Below are positions 1 to 7,981 of a stretch of DNA of 21,653 nt, piece after piece (within the stretch, counting starts at the first letter, position 1; each line of letters starts with the position of its first letter). Where the stretch lies: positions 1-21,653 of the forward strand of contig JAGLYJ010000013.1 in the NCBI GenBank assembly GCA_023132365.1, written 5' to 3'. The DNA comes from Mycoplasmatota bacterium (lineage in GTDB: Bacteria > Bacillota_I > Bacilli_A > Izemoplasmatales > Hujiaoplasmataceae). A model generated the notes under the pieces. The model was not told where the DNA came from, did not search any database, and saw only the letters and a program-made list of their open reading frames with translations. Position numbers and translations under genes: made by a program.

Positions 1-955
1 TAATGTACAGTTTTTCAATTTTTTGTTGCAAATTACTTACAGATTCTAACAAGGTTGTTTCCATATTATCTACATCTTGTTGAGAAGTATTTGGATTAGA
101 TAATGTGTACAATGCATCCTGTTGCGCATCAGTTAGCGCTTGGAAAGAGGAAATGGAATAGTCCTCTTGTCGATAGTTCAAAGTTTCTTCATAATAATCT
201 TGAAGGTTCGAGTAATCAGCTAACCCCTCTAACAAATATACCGTTTCATTCAGTTGTAATAAAATACTATTGGCTAAATCATCATCTAAATTAGGGCTGT
301 AAATCAAATCATATAATCGATTTAATTCAAGATTATACGCAATTTTGGAAACCATAGTAGAATCAGATGTATCTGCACTTCTTAGTTGATTATATAAAAC
401 TAAAAGTTGTGATTTGTTTGCCAAAAGAACCAATAAATCATCAGCGTCACTTATACTTGTAATCAAAGTTTGGATTGCGGCCTCGCCTGATGTTGGATTA
501 TATAGCGTTATTTCTATTCTTTCTAATTCACTTAAATAAAGCGTTTGAGAATCTAATGTATAAATTGATATATTTAAACTTCTAGCTTGTAGCAAATTAT
601 TTAAGGCCAAATTATAAGTATCATATAATACTAACCCATTCATCGCTGTGTTTATGTCTAAAGTTAAATTATCAACATCAATTTGAATTGCTAATGCGTC
701 ATCTATAACTATTTGGATACCAACTAACCCACCTAAATTATCTATCGCCTCAACAAACGCCCTGTAAGCTGTGATGTTATAGTAGGTATTGCCACTAACT
801 GAAGTGTCCTGGTTGTTAATAATTGTTTCTACGTCATTTTTAGCTTGTATTAGCTGTGTTTTATCCGAGTCAGCTAAAACTCTAAAACAAAATGCACTAC
901 TAATTGTAGTGAAAACTAAAACTATTAATAATAATGCTTTTTTTAGTTTATTCAT
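1..955 (-). CDS. Secreted FIVAR-like surface protein, C-terminus cut by window edge
   Basis: Reading leftward from the ATG at 955, the frame stays open for 318 codons to base 1 without a stop, so this is the N-terminal part of a longer protein. The first residues (MNKLKKALLLIVLVF...) form a basic start plus hydrophobic core, with a plausible signal peptidase I site after VLA near residue 29; no lipobox is seen. The rest is hydrophilic, has no tryptophan, and is predicted helical. A stretch near residues 260-315 (SISSFQAL..AQQDALYTL...TSQQDVDNMETTLLESVSNL) has the spacing of FIVAR helical modules found in Gram-positive surface proteins; residues 34-110 look like a degenerate earlier copy. A GAAAGGA ribosome site precedes the ATG. 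It begins 11 bases after the purB stop, so it may be co-transcribed with purB. Exact function and any anchor (LPXTG or membrane helix) lie outside the window. The frame is sure; the family assignment is moderate. Confidence 0.85.
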   Translation of the reverse strand, partial: MNKLKKALLLIVLVFTTISSAFCFRVLADSDKTQLIQAKNDVETIINNQDTSVSGNTYYNITAYRAFVEAIDNLGGLVGIQIVIDDALAIQIDVDNLTLDINTAMNGLVLYDTYNLALNNLLQARSLNISIYTLDSQTLYLSELERIEITLYNPTSGEAAIQTLITSISDADDLLVLLANKSQLLVLYNQLRSADTSDSTMVSKIAYNLELNRLYDLIYSPNLDDDLANSILLQLNETVYLLEGLADYSNLQDYYEETLNYRQEDYSISSFQALTDAQQDALYTLSNPNTSQQDVDNMETTLLESVSNLQQKIEKLYI

Positions 956-966
956 TTTGTTCCTTT

Positions 967-2259
967 CTATTTAAATACGTTTTTATATATATAATCTACA
1001 TTCCTTTTATAATGGTTTAAATCAAACAGCTGAATTATCTCTTCTTTTGAATACAATGTTTTAATTTTACTATTATTAGAAATAAGTTCAATAAAATCAA
1101 GGTCCTCATCATAAGCTTTACTTGCTAAAGGCTGAATTAAATCATATGCTCTTTCTCGTGACATTCCTTTATCTAGTAAAGAAGTTAATACTCTTTGTGA
1201 AAATATAATGCCATTTGTTATATAAATATTCTTTAACATATTTTTTGGATAAACTGATAAGTCCTTAATTACATCAATATATCTACTAAACATATAATCT
1301 ACAAGAATAGTTGCATCAGGAATTATTACTCTTTCAACTGAAGAGTGAGATATATCTCTTTCGTGCCATAATGCAATATTTTCAAATGCAGGAATTAGGT
1401 ATCCTCTTAATATCCTAGTACAACCAATCATATTTTCACTAACAATTGGATTCTTCTTGTGTGGCATAGCAGAAGAACCTTTTTGATTTTTAGAAAATGG
1501 TTCCCTTACTTCGTTGACTTCAGTTCTTTGTAAATTTCTTACTTCCAAAGCAATCTTTTCTATGGTTGAAGCTAACAGCACGAGAGAGCTTACATAATTT
1601 GCTTGCCTGTCTCTTTGAAGTATTTGTGTAGATACATTAGCTTTATCTATCCCCAAATGTTCTGTAATATAAGTTTCTACTTCCGGGTTAACAAATGCAT
1701 AGTTTCCAACAGCTCCGCTTATTTTTCCTATTTCAACTTCGCTAGCGGCTCTTGAAAATCTTTGATAATTCCTTTTTAGTTCATCATAATACAAACAAAA
1801 TTTTAAACCAAACACTGTAATATCGGCATGTATACCGTGAGTTCTCCCAATACAATATACATCTTTATACTCATATGCTTTTTGTTTTAATACTTCTAAA
1901 AAATCTAAAATATCCCTTTTTATAATTGTGTTTGCTTTTTTATATAAGTATCCATATGCAGTGTCAACAACATCTGTAGAGGTTAATCCGTAATGTATAT
2001 ATCTCTTTTCTTCTCCTAAAGTTAATGAAACGGCTCTAGTGAATGCTATTACATCATGTTTTAACTCTTTTTCAAATTCTTCTACTTTATCTAAATCATA
2101 ATTCGCGTTCTTCTGGATCAAACCTAACTCTTTACCACTTACTATTCCTAGTTTATTTAATGCTTCAGCATTTAATATTTCTATTTTTAAGTATGTATCA
2201 AATTTAGATTCGTCACTCCAGATTTCGCTCATTTCTTTTCTTGAATATCTACTTATCAT
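967..2259 (-). CDS. purB: Adenylosuccinate lyase
   Basis: PurB cleaves fumarate from adenylosuccinate (to AMP) and from SAICAR (to AICAR) in purine synthesis. The 430-residue length is usual for the short bacterial form. Visible family blocks are GLTSTDVVDTA near residue 90, GRTHG near 138 with the conserved His, and the fumarase/aspartase superfamily signature GSSAMPHKKNP near 261, whose flexible loop carries the catalytic Ser. Translation starts only 2 bases after the folD stop, with a GAGGGA ribosome site lying inside the end of folD, so the two genes are very likely co-translated. PurA, which makes the substrate adenylosuccinate, lies about 10 kb away in the same window on the same strand. 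No unusual substitutions are evident. Confidence 0.97.
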   Translation of the reverse strand: MISRYSRKEMSEIWSDESKFDTYLKIEILNAEALNKLGIVSGKELGLIQKNANYDLDKVEEFEKELKHDVIAFTRAVSLTLGEEKRYIHYGLTSTDVVDTAYGYLYKKANTIIKRDILDFLEVLKQKAYEYKDVYCIGRTHGIHADITVFGLKFCLYYDELKRNYQRFSRAASEVEIGKISGAVGNYAFVNPEVETYITEHLGIDKANVSTQILQRDRQANYVSSLVLLASTIEKIALEVRNLQRTEVNEVREPFSKNQKGSSAMPHKKNPIVSENMIGCTRILRGYLIPAFENIALWHERDISHSSVERVIIPDATILVDYMFSRYIDVIKDLSVYPKNMLKNIYITNGIIFSQRVLTSLLDKGMSRERAYDLIQPLASKAYDEDLDFIELISNNSKIKTLYSKEEIIQLFDLNHYKRNVDYIYKNVFK

Positions 2260-2261
2260 AA

Positions 2262-3107
2262 TTAATTTCCCTCAATTTTTTTGAAACAAGTCAAAGTGTT
2301 TTCTAATAAACAAGCGATTGTCATCGGTCCAACCCCGCCTGGAACAGGTGTAATATAACTGGCAATTTCTTTAACTTTATCAAAAGCTACATCTCCAGTT
2401 AATTTTCCATCAACCCTATTGATTCCAACATCTATTACAACAACTCCTGGTTTTACATAACTATCATCAACCATATTTGCTCTACCTATAGCGACGATTA
2501 AAATATCTGCTTGTTTTGCAATTTCTTTAATATTTTTAGTTTTTGAATGACATATGGTAATTGTAGCGTTTCTCTTCAACATTAAAGCTGCCATAGGTTT
2601 GCCAACAATTTGGCTTCTCCCAATGATAACGCAGTGCTTACCAGTTGCATCAATATTATATTCATCAAATATTTTAGTGATCCCAAGTGGAGTGCATGGC
2701 ACTAAAGATATTTGCCCTTTGTTAAGTTTGGCGATGTTTATATTGTGAAAACCATCAACATCTTTAAGTGGATCAATTAAATTAAGCACTTTATCTTCGT
2801 TAATGTGCTTTGGTATTGGTAATTGAAGTAAAATTCCATGAACCGTATCATCCGCGTTTAACTCTTCAATAACGCTTATGAGTTCTTTTTCTTCAATATC
2901 CTTTTCTTTTCTTATTATAGTTGATTTGATACCCGCCTTAACACAAGCTCTTTCTTTAGATCTAACATATGATTGGCTGGCTGGATTTTCACCTATCAAA
3001 ATAACAACTAAATGAGGCTGTTTATTGTTTTCTTTAACTAATATTTCTGTTTCAATTTTGATTTGATCTCTAATTTTTAGAGATAGTTTTTTTCCGTCTA
3101 AAATCAT
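2262..3107 (-). CDS. folD: Methylenetetrahydrofolate dehydrogenase / methenyl-THF cyclohydrolase
   Basis: FolD interconverts 5,10-methylene-THF, methenyl-THF and 10-formyl-THF, supplying one-carbon units for purine synthesis. The 281 residues match the normal bifunctional length. Seen in order: GENPASQSYVRSKERAC near residues 39-55, with the Tyr and Lys of the active site (Y-x3-K); LLQLPIP near 93 and DVDGFH near 116, both binding the folate; PCTPLGI near 137; the NADP-binding Rossmann segment GRSQIVGKP near 163; and PVPGGVGPMT near 254. The start ATG overlaps the stop of the upstream flavin reductase gene as ATGA (3104-3107), and the stop lies 2 bases before purB. The grouping with purB suggests a shared role in purine supply. 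Confidence 0.97.
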   Translation of the reverse strand: MILDGKKLSLKIRDQIKIETEILVKENNKQPHLVVILIGENPASQSYVRSKERACVKAGIKSTIIRKEKDIEEKELISVIEELNADDTVHGILLQLPIPKHINEDKVLNLIDPLKDVDGFHNINIAKLNKGQISLVPCTPLGITKIFDEYNIDATGKHCVIIGRSQIVGKPMAALMLKRNATITICHSKTKNIKEIAKQADILIVAIGRANMVDDSYVKPGVVVIDVGINRVDGKLTGDVAFDKVKEIASYITPVPGGVGPMTIACLLENTLTCFKKIEGN

Positions 3108-3634
3108 TTGTGAACCTCGTCCTTTTCATATATATATTTGTCTACGATTTCACCATAATATACAGTATGGTAAGAATCATTATTAACTCCATAATATCTG
3201 TCTTTAATTATTGGGGGAATGCCCTCTTTATTTAAGGGTTGTTTATATATTATTTTACATTCATAATGCAATTCAGCTTCGCCAATAATTGGTGTTTCTA
3301 TCTTTCTGCCGGTGATAGGAGTCAAATTACAGTACTCAAATTTATCCATCTCTCTCAGGGATTTTGTACCACAAATCCTTATAGCATCAATAAGGTTATT
3401 TTCAAGAGGAACACTAACTGTAAACTCGTTACTAGATTCTATTAAATTAAAAGTCGCTCTTGATTCTCTTACTAAAACTAAAAACATAGGTCGGCCCCAT
3501 ATTACCATGATACCCCCCCAACCTATTATCATTGTATTAATTATGTTTTCGTGTTTTGTTGTTAAAAAAATGCCCGGTTTCATCCTCTGCAATACCACGT
3601 TGCTATGCTCAAAAACATTTACTTCTTTATACAC
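3104..3634 (-). CDS. Flavin reductase-like FMN-binding protein
   Basis: This resembles the flavin reductase/flavoredoxin family (FMN-binding split barrel): LTTK near residue 22, the block N-T-M-x-IGWGG-x-MVIWGRP near 33-49, and a basic VRESRATFN segment are typical of the family start and FMN site. Members either reduce flavin with NAD(P)H or carry FMN as an electron carrier; the partner here is unknown. The frame is open up to a GTG at 3649, but I place the start at GTG 3634: family proteins begin near this point, a GGGAG site sits 8 bases upstream, and an extended -10 at 3654-3662 would start the transcript near 3647, downstream of the first GTG. That gives 176 residues. It overlaps folD by 4 bases (ATGA). 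A run of seven Gs in the codons for WGG (about 3513-3519) is notable. Confidence 0.85.
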   Translation of the reverse strand: MYKEVNVFEHSNVVLQRMKPGIFLTTKHENIINTMIIGWGGIMVIWGRPMFLVLVRESRATFNLIESSNEFTVSVPLENNLIDAIRICGTKSLREMDKFEYCNLTPITGRKIETPIIGEAELHYECKIIYKQPLNKEGIPPIIKDRYYGVNNDSYHTVYYGEIVDKYIYEKDEVHK

Positions 3635-3653
3635 AATATCAACTCCCACATTA

Positions 3654-3662
3654 ATTATATCA
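3654..3662 (-). promoter_or_regulatory. Extended -10 promoter for the flavin reductase-folD-purB operon
   Basis: On the minus strand TGATATAAT (TGn plus perfect TATAAT) lies 20 bases before the GTG at 3634. The -35 position holds only a weak GTTTTA. The implied transcript start near 3647 gives a very short leader with one GGGAG site and no room for a riboswitch. Confidence 0.6.
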
Positions 3663-3728
3663 TATAAATATATATATAAAACACTATGAAAATACTTATT
3701 ATAACTATTATACTAAATATATATAAAG

Positions 3729-3758
3729 TTAACAAAAATCTTTAATTTATGATACAAT
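3729..3758 (+). promoter_or_regulatory. Promoter of the aro operon
   Basis: TTAACA (3729-3734) and TACAAT (3753-3758) are separated by 18 bases, with a TG one base before the -10. The start of transcription would be near 3765, about 20 bases before the tyrA ATG, so there is no T-box or other long leader in front of the operon. It is divergent from the flavin reductase promoter in a 150-base spacer. Confidence 0.6.
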
Positions 3759-3784
3759 ATATTAAACTATTTTTGAGGTGAAAT

Positions 3785-4636
3785 ATGAAAATTGGTATAG
3801 TAGGATTAGGTTTAATAGGTGGTACAATAGCAAAGTCACTCAACATGAATCATTTTATCTCTGGTTATGATACATCAAGTGAGTCAATAGCCTATGCTTT
3901 AGATAATAGAATCATTCACAAAGCTTATGAAAACATAAGTGATTTTTGGAAGGATAATGAAGTTGTCTATCTATGTATTTATCCAAAAAGCATGATGAAT
4001 TTCATTTTTAGAAATAGAGACTTAATGCCTGTTTCTAGTGTTATTATAGAAATTTCAGGCATTAAAGAAAGCCTAATTAAAGAACTAGAACCTGTCAAAT
4101 CAAAGAACCTCGATATTATATATACTCACCCAATTGCGGGAAGTGAAAAGGTTGGCATATATAATTCAGACGAAAATATTTTCAAAAATGCAAATTATGT
4201 AATTACCCCAATTAAAAGCAACAATAAAAACAACTTAGATTTAGCTGCAAACTTAGCAAAAGAGATGGGGTTTTCGAACATTTCATATATAAATCCAAGT
4301 GATCACGATAAGATGATTGCATATACATCTCAGCTCACACATGTTCTGAGTTTATCGCTAGTTAACTCGATTTCTACAAACTTAGATACTAGTAAATTTA
4401 TAGGAGATTCGTATAGGGATTTAACAAGAATTTCCATGATAAATGAAAAGCTTTGGCCAGAGCTATTTATTGCCAACAAAGACCATTTAATCTCTAAAAT
4501 CGAAAACTTTGAAAATGAGCTTAAAAATATTAAAGAGGCAATTTCCACTAATAACATTAAGAAATTAGAAGATATAATGATAAAATCTACTTCAATTAGA
4601 TCCAGTATTTCTAAGGGTGATAATGATGAAAGTTGA
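3785..4636 (+). CDS. tyrA: Prephenate dehydrogenase
   Basis: TyrA oxidatively decarboxylates prephenate to 4-hydroxyphenylpyruvate, the tyrosine precursor, using NAD(P)+. The protein (283 residues) starts directly with a Rossmann fold, GIVGLGLIGG at residues 4-13. It has the family block THPIAGSEKVG near 117 with the active-site His, then DHDKMIAYTSQLTH near 182, where the more usual SHLPH reads SQLTH. The C-terminal helical dimerisation domain is present. There is no fused chorismate mutase or ACT domain, so feedback regulation would have to act elsewhere. The ATG has a GAGGTG site 4 bases upstream. It is the first gene of the aro operon; its last 11 bases overlap aroA. Confidence 0.93.
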   Translation: MKIGIVGLGLIGGTIAKSLNMNHFISGYDTSSESIAYALDNRIIHKAYENISDFWKDNEVVYLCIYPKSMMNFIFRNRDLMPVSSVIIEISGIKESLIKELEPVKSKNLDIIYTHPIAGSEKVGIYNSDENIFKNANYVITPIKSNNKNNLDLAANLAKEMGFSNISYINPSDHDKMIAYTSQLTHVLSLSLVNSISTNLDTSKFIGDSYRDLTRISMINEKLWPELFIANKDHLISKIENFENELKNIKEAISTNNIKKLEDIMIKSTSIRSSISKGDNDES

Positions 4637-5882
4637 AGTATACCCCTCTAAAGTTTCAGGAGAGATTATCCCTCCTCCATCAAAATCATTTTTACATAGA
4701 GCTATAATTTGTGCTGCATTATCAAGTGGAACCACTAAAATCAATAACGTTATTTACAGTCAAGATGTAGTAGCAACTATAGAAGCTTTCGAGTCCGTTG
4801 GTGTAAGTATAGATCGTGGAGCCAACAGCCTTGTAATCAAGTCTAATGGACGACACTCTTTTAACATAGATAGCCCTATAAACTGTAACGAATCTGGTTC
4901 TACACTTAGATTTTTAATACCAATTTTATCAACTAACAAAAAGGTCTTGTTTACGGGAAAATCCAGTTTATTAAATCGTCCCATGGATGTATATGAAGAC
5001 ATATTTTTAAATCAAAAATCTCAATTTAAAAATAATGGGCTCTCTATCATGACCAACGGAGAAATTATACCAGGCAATTTTAAAATAAAAGGAGATATTA
5101 GCTCACAATTTATCTCTGGTTTGCTCTTTATTTTGCCTCTATTAAGTGGCGATTCTTCCATAGAAATAATTGGATCGTTTGAATCGTCAAATTACGTAGA
5201 CATGACAATTTCAATTTTGCGTAGCTTCTCAATTATTGTGGAAAAAGACAAAAACACATTTTTTATAAAAGGTAACCAAACATATAACTCTACCGAGATT
5301 ACATCGGAGAATGACTTTTCTCAACTCGCTTTCTATGCGGTGTTAGGAACTATCAATAATAACATTAAAATTACGAATATAAATTATGACTCTTTTCAAC
5401 CAGATAAAAGAATAATTGATATAATTCAGTTGGCTAATGGAAATGTCGAAAAAGGTAGAAATTACGCGATTTTCAAACGTTCAAATACACATGCTTTTAC
5501 TTTCGATGTTAGTCAATCTCCTGATATCGCACCCATATTAGCTGTCTTAGCCGTCTTCTCAGTTGGAAAAACGAGGTTAATAAATGCAAAACGCTTAGCG
5601 ATGAAGGAATCAAACCGACTACTAACAACATATAAATCCCTTAAAAAATTAGGGGCTAAAATTACTTTAGGTAGTGATTATTTGGAAATTGTTGGAACCA
5701 AAAAACTTCAAGGCAATTTGTGCGACTCATTTAACGATCATAGAATTGCAATGACTCTCGCTATCGCCGCTACGGTTTCAGATTCTAAAATCACAATTGA
5801 TAATGCAGAAGCAATAAATAAATCATATCCTCATTTTTATGAAGATTTAAAATCTTTGGGAGTTAAAATAAATATTGTTTAA
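4626..5882 (+). CDS. aroA: 3-phosphoshikimate 1-carboxyvinyltransferase (EPSP synthase)
   Basis: AroA adds enolpyruvate from PEP to shikimate-3-phosphate. Both inside-out barrel domains are complete (418 residues). Seen: PPSKSFLHRA at residues 17-26 with the substrate-binding K20, S21 and R25; NESGSTLRF near 88, the PEP-binding loop, in the ESGSTLRF form rather than the enteric NAGTAMRPL; KGDISSQF near 157; SPDIAPILA near 298, with the catalytic Asp; KESNRL near 326; and DHRIAM near 372. The frame is open from a GTG at 4617 and has ATGs at 4623 and 4626. I choose 4626 because the ribosome site AAGGGTGA (4613-4620) then has normal spacing. The overlap with tyrA implies translational coupling. 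The glyphosate response cannot be judged from this. Confidence 0.95.
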   Translation: MKVEVYPSKVSGEIIPPPSKSFLHRAIICAALSSGTTKINNVIYSQDVVATIEAFESVGVSIDRGANSLVIKSNGRHSFNIDSPINCNESGSTLRFLIPILSTNKKVLFTGKSSLLNRPMDVYEDIFLNQKSQFKNNGLSIMTNGEIIPGNFKIKGDISSQFISGLLFILPLLSGDSSIEIIGSFESSNYVDMTISILRSFSIIVEKDKNTFFIKGNQTYNSTEITSENDFSQLAFYAVLGTINNNIKITNINYDSFQPDKRIIDIIQLANGNVEKGRNYAIFKRSNTHAFTFDVSQSPDIAPILAVLAVFSVGKTRLINAKRLAMKESNRLLTTYKSLKKLGAKITLGSDYLEIVGTKKLQGNLCDSFNDHRIAMTLAIAATVSDSKITIDNAEAINKSYPHFYEDLKSLGVKINIV

Positions 5883-5893
5883 AAGGAGTTTCT

Positions 5894-6874
5894 ATGAAAA
5901 CCATAAATATTATTTCAAAACAAAAAAATTATCCTATTATAATAGAAAACAACCTTTTAAAAAATTTAAAGGTTTATTTGAATCAAGATAAATTTTATGT
6001 GATTATTTCTGACAATCAAATTCCAACCAAATATATAACTGAGGTTAAGTTAGCTTGTCCTAAAAATCTTTTTATTGAATTCCCAGCGGGAGAAAATTCA
6101 AAATCTTTTTATCAATATCAAAGAATTATATCTTTACTGCAAGAAAACAATATAAAAAGAGATGCTTGTATAATTGCTCTTGGAGGAGGGGTGACAGGTG
6201 ACTTATCTGGGTTTGTAGCTTCTACATATTTAAGGGGCATTGAGTTAATTCAAATACCAACAACTCTATTGGCTCAAATTGACTCTTCAGTCGGCGGCAA
6301 GGTAGCAATTAACTCTAGCCTATCTAAAAACTCAGTAGGAAGCTTTTACGCACCTTCTATAGTGTTAATTGATCCAAAGACTTTAAACACTTTATCAAAA
6401 AGACATATTAACAACGGCGTTGCTGAAATGATTAAATATGGTATGATCAATTCAAAGGAATTGTTCTATCAAATCTTAAACGACAATATCTTTGATGATA
6501 TTGAATCATATATATATAAGTCATTGCTTATTAAACAATATTATATAGAAGAAGATGAATTTGATAATTCTTTAAGACAAATTCTTAATTTTGGTCACAC
6601 TTATGGTCATGCATATGAAAAACATTATAATTATAACAAATATTTTCATGGTGAAGCTGTAGCTTTGGGGATGATAAAAGTTACAGAAAATCAAAACACA
6701 AGAAAAGAGTTAATTAAAATTCTAAACAAGTATGAATTACCAACTTTTGATGAAGCTTCTGATGCCGATTTGAAAAACTTAATTCAAAATGATAAAAAAA
6801 ATACGTCAAATCATTTAAATATGATTAATGTTGAAAAAATTGGTGAAGCATATATTAAGCAAGTTTCACTTTAA
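5894..6874 (+). CDS. aroB: 3-dehydroquinate synthase
   Basis: AroB cyclises DAHP to 3-dehydroquinate with NAD+ and a divalent metal. Seen: the NAD-binding block GGGVTGDLSGFVAST near residues 96-110; RGIELIQIPTTLLAQIDSSVGGK near 114-136 (shown in part); KNSVGSFY near 145; and the metal ligands in EMIKYGMI (Glu, near 178), FGHTYGHAYE (His, near 234) and FHGEAVALGM (His, near 249). At 326 residues it is somewhat shorter than the common 340-370; the shortening lies after the HGEAVALGM block, in the C-terminal helical region, and no frameshift is seen. It has an AAGGAG ribosome site and an 11-base gap from aroA. Confidence 0.95.
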   Translation: MKTINIISKQKNYPIIIENNLLKNLKVYLNQDKFYVIISDNQIPTKYITEVKLACPKNLFIEFPAGENSKSFYQYQRIISLLQENNIKRDACIIALGGGVTGDLSGFVASTYLRGIELIQIPTTLLAQIDSSVGGKVAINSSLSKNSVGSFYAPSIVLIDPKTLNTLSKRHINNGVAEMIKYGMINSKELFYQILNDNIFDDIESYIYKSLLIKQYYIEEDEFDNSLRQILNFGHTYGHAYEKHYNYNKYFHGEAVALGMIKVTENQNTRKELIKILNKYELPTFDEASDADLKNLIQNDKKNTSNHLNMINVEKIGEAYIKQVSL

Positions 6875-6885
6875 GGAGGAATCAA

Positions 6886-7977
6886 ATGAATACTACTGGG
6901 AAAAACATAAATATTACTTTTTTTGGTGAATCACACGGTCCGTATATTGGATTAGTTATCGATGGATTACCACCCGGTCTAAAAATTGATAATAATCTCA
7001 TCAAAAACAATTTATTAAAAAGAAGACCTGTTAAAAAAATTAATACGTCCAGGATAGAAACAGATAATTATGAAATTATTTCTGGTTTTTATAATGGGTT
7101 CACTACCGGAGCTGCTTTCACAGTAATTATTCCCAACAACAATACAAAGAGCGAAGATTACAGCGACCTCAATTCTGTTCCTCGTCCATCACATGCAGAC
7201 TATCCAGCTTCAATAAAATATCGTGGTTTCAACGATTATCGTGGTGGTGGCATGTTTTCTGGAAGATTAACCGCTTTGTGGATTGTAGTTGGATCAATTG
7301 CTCAACAAATATTAGAAAAATCAGATATCTATGTTGGTTCCCATATATATTCTATTCATACACTTCAAGATAAACCATTTGATATGGTTTCAAAAAATAA
7401 AGCAACTTTAATTTCGTTGAATGCAAAAGGTTTTCCTATAATAGATGAATCAAACAAAGAAAATTTTATAACTTTAATCGAAAAAACAAAAAGCAGCTTC
7501 GATTCATTGGGCGGAATAGTTGAATCAAAAATAATAAATGTACCAGTAGGTTTAGGAGAACCATATTTCTCTTCTATAGAAAGTTATTTATCAAATTTAT
7601 TGTTTAGTATCCCGGGCGTTAAGGGGGTTGAATTTGGAAAAGGATTCGACATTACCAATTTTTATGGTTCAGAGATGAATGATCAATTTGAAATCAAAAA
7701 AAATAATGTGACTACTTCTTCAAATAACAGTGGCGGTATACTGGGTGGTTTATCAAACGGAATGCCAATCTTGGTTAGAGTCGCTTTTAAACCAACTGCT
7801 TCAATACATAAAACGCAAAAATCTATCAACCTTAATAAATTTGAAAATGAAAACATTTTAATAAAGGGTCGCCACGACCCACAATATGTTTCTAGAGCGG
7901 TCCATGTTGTAACAGCTGTTATAAATTTTGCTATATTAGATTTGTTAATGTTTAAACATAAGAAAGACGTTTTGTAA
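6886..7977 (+). CDS. aroC: Chorismate synthase
   Basis: AroC eliminates phosphate from EPSP to form chorismate, needing reduced FMN. Length (363) is normal. Seen: FGESHGPYIG with H17, the general acid; RRPVKK and the Arg-rich substrate site near 44-50; PRPSHADYPASIKY near 101 with the second catalytic His; DYRGGGMFSGR near 119, FMN contacts; NNSGGILGG near 281; and GRHDPQYVSRA near 327 with the conserved Asp. It has a strong AAGGAGG ribosome site. The reduced flavin must come from elsewhere; the divergent flavin reductase-like gene at 3104-3634 is a possible but unproven source. Confidence 0.96.
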   Translation: MNTTGKNINITFFGESHGPYIGLVIDGLPPGLKIDNNLIKNNLLKRRPVKKINTSRIETDNYEIISGFYNGFTTGAAFTVIIPNNNTKSEDYSDLNSVPRPSHADYPASIKYRGFNDYRGGGMFSGRLTALWIVVGSIAQQILEKSDIYVGSHIYSIHTLQDKPFDMVSKNKATLISLNAKGFPIIDESNKENFITLIEKTKSSFDSLGGIVESKIINVPVGLGEPYFSSIESYLSNLLFSIPGVKGVEFGKGFDITNFYGSEMNDQFEIKKNNVTTSSNNSGGILGGLSNGMPILVRVAFKPTASIHKTQKSINLNKFENENILIKGRHDPQYVSRAVHVVTAVINFAILDLLMFKHKKDVL

Positions 7978-7981
7978 AATT

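Noticed and set aside
103..294. Short plus-strand reading frame
   Set aside because: It lies antisense within the long minus-strand secreted-protein gene, has no ribosome site and no recognisable composition.
3312..3689. 125-residue plus-strand frame opposite the flavin reductase gene
   Set aside because: Antisense shadow; the minus frame has clear family motifs and operon coupling.
3665..3784. Possible T-box or tyrosine leader before tyrA
   Set aside because: The promoter places the transcript start about 20 bases before the ATG, and no T-box or antiterminator structure is present.
5894..6874. Frameshift suspected in aroB because it is short
   Set aside because: All NAD and metal motifs are in one frame and the stop is followed directly by the aroC ribosome site; the shortening is internal.
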